Shown: positions 61,122 to 64,000 of the stretch, one piece after another
How the letters are laid out: each line of letters opens with the position of its first letter
How positions within the stretch are numbered: position 1 is the stretch's first letter
Made by a program: the position numbers and the translations under genes
DNA from: Enterobacter sp. SA187
GTDB lineage: Bacteria; Pseudomonadota; Gammaproteobacteria; Enterobacterales; Enterobacteriaceae
Length of the DNA: 64,000 nt
NCBI RefSeq assembly: GCF_001888805.2
Contig: NZ_CP019113.1
Coordinates: 868,001-932,000, forward strand
Direction of reading: 5' to 3'
The notes under the pieces: model-generated
Database searches by the model: none
The model's input: only the letters and a program-made list of their open reading frames with translations
Told to the model about the DNA's origin: nothing

Positions 61122-61943
61122 ATGAGCACATTTAAGACGCAGGATGGTACGCAGATCTATTTCAAAGACTGGGGCACGGGTAAGCCGGTACTGTTCAGCC
61201 ACGGCTGGCCGCTGGATGGCGATATGTGGGACAGCCAGCTCAATTTCCTCGCCGAGAACGGCTACCGGGTTATCGCCTTTGACCGTCGTGGCTTTGGCCG
61301 CTCCGATCAGCCGTGGAATGGCTACAACTACGACACCTTCGCGTCAGACATTAACGATCTGATCACCCATCTGGATCTGCAACAGGTGACGCTGGTGGGC
61401 TTCTCCATGGGCGGCGGCGACGTGACGCGCTACATCAACAACTACGGCACCTCGCGCGTGGCGGGTCTGGTGCTGCTGGGCGCAGTGACCCCGATCTTCG
61501 GTAAAACCGCGGATTATCCGGCGGGCGTCGATATGTCTGTCTTCGAAGGCATCCGTCAGGGGCTGCGTAAGGATCGCGCGCAGTTCATCAGCGATTTCGC
61601 CACGCCGTTCTATGGCACCAATGCCGGGCAGACCGTCTCCGAAGGCGTACTGACCCAGACGCTGAACATTGCGCTGCTGGCCTCGCTGAAAGGCACCATT
61701 GACTGCGTAACCGCTTTCTCAGAAACCGACTTCCGCCCGGATATGGCGAAAATTGACGTGCCGACGCTGGTGATCCACGGCAGCAATGACCAGGTGGTAC
61801 CGTTTGAAAGCACCGGTAAAGTGGCGGCGGAAATGATCGTCGGCGCTAAACTGAAGGTTTACGACAACGCGCCGCACGGTTTTGCCGTCACCCATACCGA
61901 CGAGCTGAATGCCGATCTGCTGGCCTTTTTACAGACGCTGTAA
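61122..61943 (+). CDS. Alpha/beta hydrolase (non-haem chloroperoxidase/esterase type)
   Basis: A 273-residue alpha/beta hydrolase. The nucleophile is Ser 95 in GFSMGGGD, the oxyanion loop SHGWPLDGDMW is near 26, the acid Asp is in HGSNDQVVP (about 226) and the His in APHGFAVTH (about 252). The sequence resembles cofactor-free haloperoxidases, many of which act as esterases. It lies 41 bases after the MFS gene, on the same strand, and is closed by a terminator. It may share the operon or have its own promoter. Confidence 0.88.
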   Translation: MSTFKTQDGTQIYFKDWGTGKPVLFSHGWPLDGDMWDSQLNFLAENGYRVIAFDRRGFGRSDQPWNGYNYDTFASDINDLITHLDLQQVTLVGFSMGGGDVTRYINNYGTSRVAGLVLLGAVTPIFGKTADYPAGVDMSVFEGIRQGLRKDRAQFISDFATPFYGTNAGQTVSEGVLTQTLNIALLASLKGTIDCVTAFSETDFRPDMAKIDVPTLVIHGSNDQVVPFESTGKVAAEMIVGAKLKVYDNAPHGFAVTHTDELNADLLAFLQTL

Positions 61944-61969
61944 CGGACGTTTAACACCGCCCCCTGAAG

Positions 61970-61994
61970 ACCGGCCATCGTGCCGGTTTTTTTT
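61970..61994 (+). terminator. Rho-independent terminator after the alpha/beta hydrolase
   Basis: A 6-bp GC stem (61970-61975 with 61982-61987) and 6-base loop are followed by eight T at 61987-61994, 26 bases past the stop. Confidence 0.9.
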
Positions 61995-62070
61995 ATAAGA
62001 ACATACTCAACTTTAATCCATTTAGAGAGTACGCTTATCCGCACGCACGCTTATTTTCTAAGGATTAAAC

Positions 62071-62496
62071 ATGGCTCACCAGTGGTTAAACGTCATTCAT
62101 CTGATTACAGGGATGGTCTGGCTCGGCGGTTTATTGATGATGGCGGTGGTGGTCGTGGCCTGTGGCGCGGGCAATACCAGCAACTATATTTCGCTGCTCG
62201 CCCAGGTTCGCCGCTGGAGCCGCAGCGTGACGTCTCCTGCGATGCTGATCCTCTGGGCCTGCGGGCTGGCGATGATTGTCAGTCATGGCGGCGGCTTGCC
62301 CCTCTGGCTGATCCTTAAAATTGTCGTGCTGGTGGTGCTCTCCGGTCTGCATGGCATGCTCTCTGCCACCCTGCGACGTCTGGCGGAAGGACAAAATAAG
62401 CCTTTGCGCCCGTTTATTCGTTATACGCCATGGATCGTCGTGCTGGCGACGGCGCTGATTGTTCTGTTTGTTAAAGTGGGGCATGTCATCGGCTAA
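62071..62496 (+). CDS. CopD/HemJ-like four-helix membrane protein
   Basis: A 141-residue inner-membrane protein with four helices. The opening HQWLNVIHLITGMVWLGGLL, with a His in helix 1, and LPLWLILKIVVLVVLSGLHG resemble the CopD/HemJ-like superfamily, whose members bind haem or copper. The assignment is approximate. AAGGA precedes ATG 62071. It is a stand-alone gene between the hydrolase terminator and treF. Confidence 0.65.
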   Translation: MAHQWLNVIHLITGMVWLGGLLMMAVVVVACGAGNTSNYISLLAQVRRWSRSVTSPAMLILWACGLAMIVSHGGGLPLWLILKIVVLVVLSGLHGMLSATLRRLAEGQNKPLRPFIRYTPWIVVLATALIVLFVKVGHVIG

Positions 62497-62676
62497 TTGC
62501 CGGAAAACATTCATATCGTGTTGCAAAGCGATTGCTCTGAATTGTGGGGGCAGTCGCCGTTCGTGCATTCGGGAAATCAGTAGTGCAAACAGCGATTTAT
62601 TATTTTCCCGCGCCAGACGAGGCGTGAAGAAATGTGATCTACCGCACAGTATGCAACTCAACGGGTAAAAAGACTG

Positions 62677-62686
62677 TCTACGCTTA
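62677..62686 (+). promoter_or_regulatory. Candidate sigma-S promoter -10 element for treF
   Basis: TCTACGCTTA with TG just upstream (62675-62676) matches the RpoS-type extended -10 consensus (KCTAYRCTTA). It lies 58 bases before the treF ATG. treF is RpoS-dependent in E. coli, which supports the assignment. Confidence 0.5.
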
Positions 62687-62744
62687 TAAGTAGCCGGGCA
62701 ACACCCGTATCTTTTTACGACGCCATCCGGAGGTCAGCATCACT

Positions 62745-64000
62745 ATGTTCAACCAGAAACTCAAACCAGATGAATCCGTTGAATTCGTGATCGAAGAAAA
62801 AACCAGCTTTGACACCGATCCGTACGAGCTCAAGCTTGCGGAAATGCTTGAGGCGGAACCGGAACCGGAAATGATCGAAGGCTACCCCGCCTCCGATGCG
62901 CTGACGCCTGCCGATCGCTATCTGGAACTGTTTGAACACGTGCAGTCCACCCGACTGTTTGCCGACAGCAAAACTTTTCCCGACTGTGCGCCGAAAATGG
63001 ATCCCCTTGATATTCTGATCCGTTATCGCCGTATCAAACGCCGCCCTGATTTTGATCTGCAAAAGTTCGTCATGGCGCATTTCTGGTTGCCGGAACAGTA
63101 CGGCAGCGAATACGTCTCCGATCCCAAAAACTCGCTGAAAGAACACATCGACCAGCTCTGGCCGATACTGACCCGCGAGCCGCAGGATCATATCCCGTGG
63201 TCATCGCTGCTGGCGCTGCCGCAGGCCTATATCGTGCCGGGCGGCCGCTTTAGCGAAACCTATTACTGGGACTCCTATTTCACCATGCTCGGCCTCGCCG
63301 AGAGTGGGCGTAACGACCTGCTGAAATGCATGGCGGACAATTTTGCGTGGATGATCGAACGTTACGGTCATATCCCGAACGGTAACCGGACTTACTACCT
63401 CAGCCGTTCCCAGCCGCCGGTCTTTGCGCTGATGGTGGAACTGTTTGAGGAAGACGGCGTGCGCGGCGCGCGTCGCTATCTGGAACATCTGCTGATGGAG
63501 TACAGCTTCTGGATGGACGGCGCGGAATCGCTGGTGCCAAACCAGGCGTACCGTTCTGCGGTGCGTATGCCGGACGGATCGCTGCTCAACCGTTACTGGG
63601 ATGACCGTGATACGCCGCGCGATGAATCCTGGCTGGAGGACGTGGAAACTGCCCGTCATTCCGGGCGTCCGGCCAGCGAAGTGTACCGCGATCTGCGCGC
63701 GGGCGCGGCGTCCGGCTGGGATTATTCTTCCCGCTGGCTGCGCGATGCGAACCGCCTCGCCAGTATCCGCACCACACAATTTATCCCTATCGATTTGAAC
63801 GCTTTCCTGTTCAAACTGGAAAGCACCATTGCCAATATTTCCGGCGTGAAAGGCGACCGGGAAGGCGAAGCGATGTTCCGCCAGCGGGCGAGCGATCGCC
63901 GTGCGGCGGTCAACCGCTATCTGTGGGACGACGAGAAAGGCTGTTACCGCGATTACGACTGGCGACGCGGCGAAATGGCGCTGTTTTCCGCCGCCAGTCT
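62745..64000 (+). CDS. treF: Cytoplasmic trehalase TreF, N-terminal part (3' end outside window)
   Basis: The frame from ATG 62745 runs open to the window end, giving 418 of about 549 residues. It hydrolyses trehalose to two glucoses in the cytoplasm (GH37). The acidic N-terminus with EMLEAEPEPEMIEG is specific to TreF and there is no signal peptide. Trehalase signatures PGGRFSETYYWDSY and GHIPNGNRTYY are present, and DESWLEDVET and GAASGWDYSSRW surround the catalytic region. AGGAGG-like CGGAGG lies 12 bases upstream. It marks the return to the conserved E. coli order. Confidence 0.95.
   Translation, partial: MFNQKLKPDESVEFVIEEKTSFDTDPYELKLAEMLEAEPEPEMIEGYPASDALTPADRYLELFEHVQSTRLFADSKTFPDCAPKMDPLDILIRYRRIKRRPDFDLQKFVMAHFWLPEQYGSEYVSDPKNSLKEHIDQLWPILTREPQDHIPWSSLLALPQAYIVPGGRFSETYYWDSYFTMLGLAESGRNDLLKCMADNFAWMIERYGHIPNGNRTYYLSRSQPPVFALMVELFEEDGVRGARRYLEHLLMEYSFWMDGAESLVPNQAYRSAVRMPDGSLLNRYWDDRDTPRDESWLEDVETARHSGRPASEVYRDLRAGAASGWDYSSRWLRDANRLASIRTTQFIPIDLNAFLFKLESTIANISGVKGDREGEAMFRQRASDRRAAVNRYLWDDEKGCYRDYDWRRGEMALFSAAS

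Noticed and set aside
1..64000. tRNA, rRNA, insertion sequences or phage genes
   Set aside because: No cloverleaf-like sequence, rRNA segment, transposase or integrase frame was seen on either strand; a covariance-model scan was not possible here.

Overview
The window is chromosomal DNA from an Enterobacteriaceae bacterium, most like the Enterobacter/Lelliottia/Kosakonia group. Housekeeping genes match the E. coli 78-min region almost residue for residue (yhiN, pitA, uspB, uspA, rsmJ, prlC, rlmJ, gor, treF) and keep its order, but large blocks sit in places where E. coli K-12 carries other genes. The genus cannot be fixed from the sequence alone. I found no tRNA, rRNA, CRISPR array, insertion sequence or phage integrase.

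Layout. (1) 1-1837: the 3' part of an AI-2E transporter gene (yhhT) and a short-chain dehydrogenase. (2) 1899-33251, all on the minus strand: a complete type VI secretion system (T6SS) with all thirteen core components. Transcription runs tssB-tssC-tssK-tssL-ompA domain gene-hcp-clpV, then an AT-rich cargo block (13.1-24.1 kb), then tssM-tssA-tssF-tssG-tssJ-tssE and a TagA-like gene. The cargo block holds VgrG, a PAAR spike, an apparently intact metallopeptidase/lipoprotein effector-immunity pair, a large unknown effector candidate followed by three tandem SUMF1-fold lipoproteins, and decayed older pairs. (3) 33725-35623: a chemoreceptor. (4) 35807-45237: the conserved core yhiN, pitA, uspB, uspA, rsmJ, prlC, rlmJ, gor. 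dtpB, which lies between uspA and rsmJ in E. coli, is absent. (5) 45308-62496: a second accessory block filling the gor-treF interval, where E. coli K-12 has ars and acid-resistance genes. It contains a Slam-type outer-membrane translocator with a TbpB-like surface lipoprotein, an MscS channel, a FixJ-like response regulator, a very large kinase/AAA/histidine-kinase gene split by one in-frame amber codon, a lone receiver protein, two XapX proteins, an isochorismatase-fold hydrolase, and an amidohydrolase-DoxX-MFS-alpha/beta-hydrolase run. (6) 62745-64000: the 5' part of treF.

How the genes work together. The T6SS can build baseplate, sheath, tube, membrane complex and recycling ATPase, and has one VgrG/PAAR spike to carry cargo. 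Its cargo block shows turnover: a small effector pseudogene keeps its membrane partner gene, and a degenerate lipoprotein copy lies beside the intact one. In the second block, the signalling genes (REC, pseudokinase/AAA/HK, FixJ-like regulator) flank small-molecule hydrolase and transporter genes and probably regulate them. The amber codon implies the sensor is broken, or made as two pieces, in this isolate.
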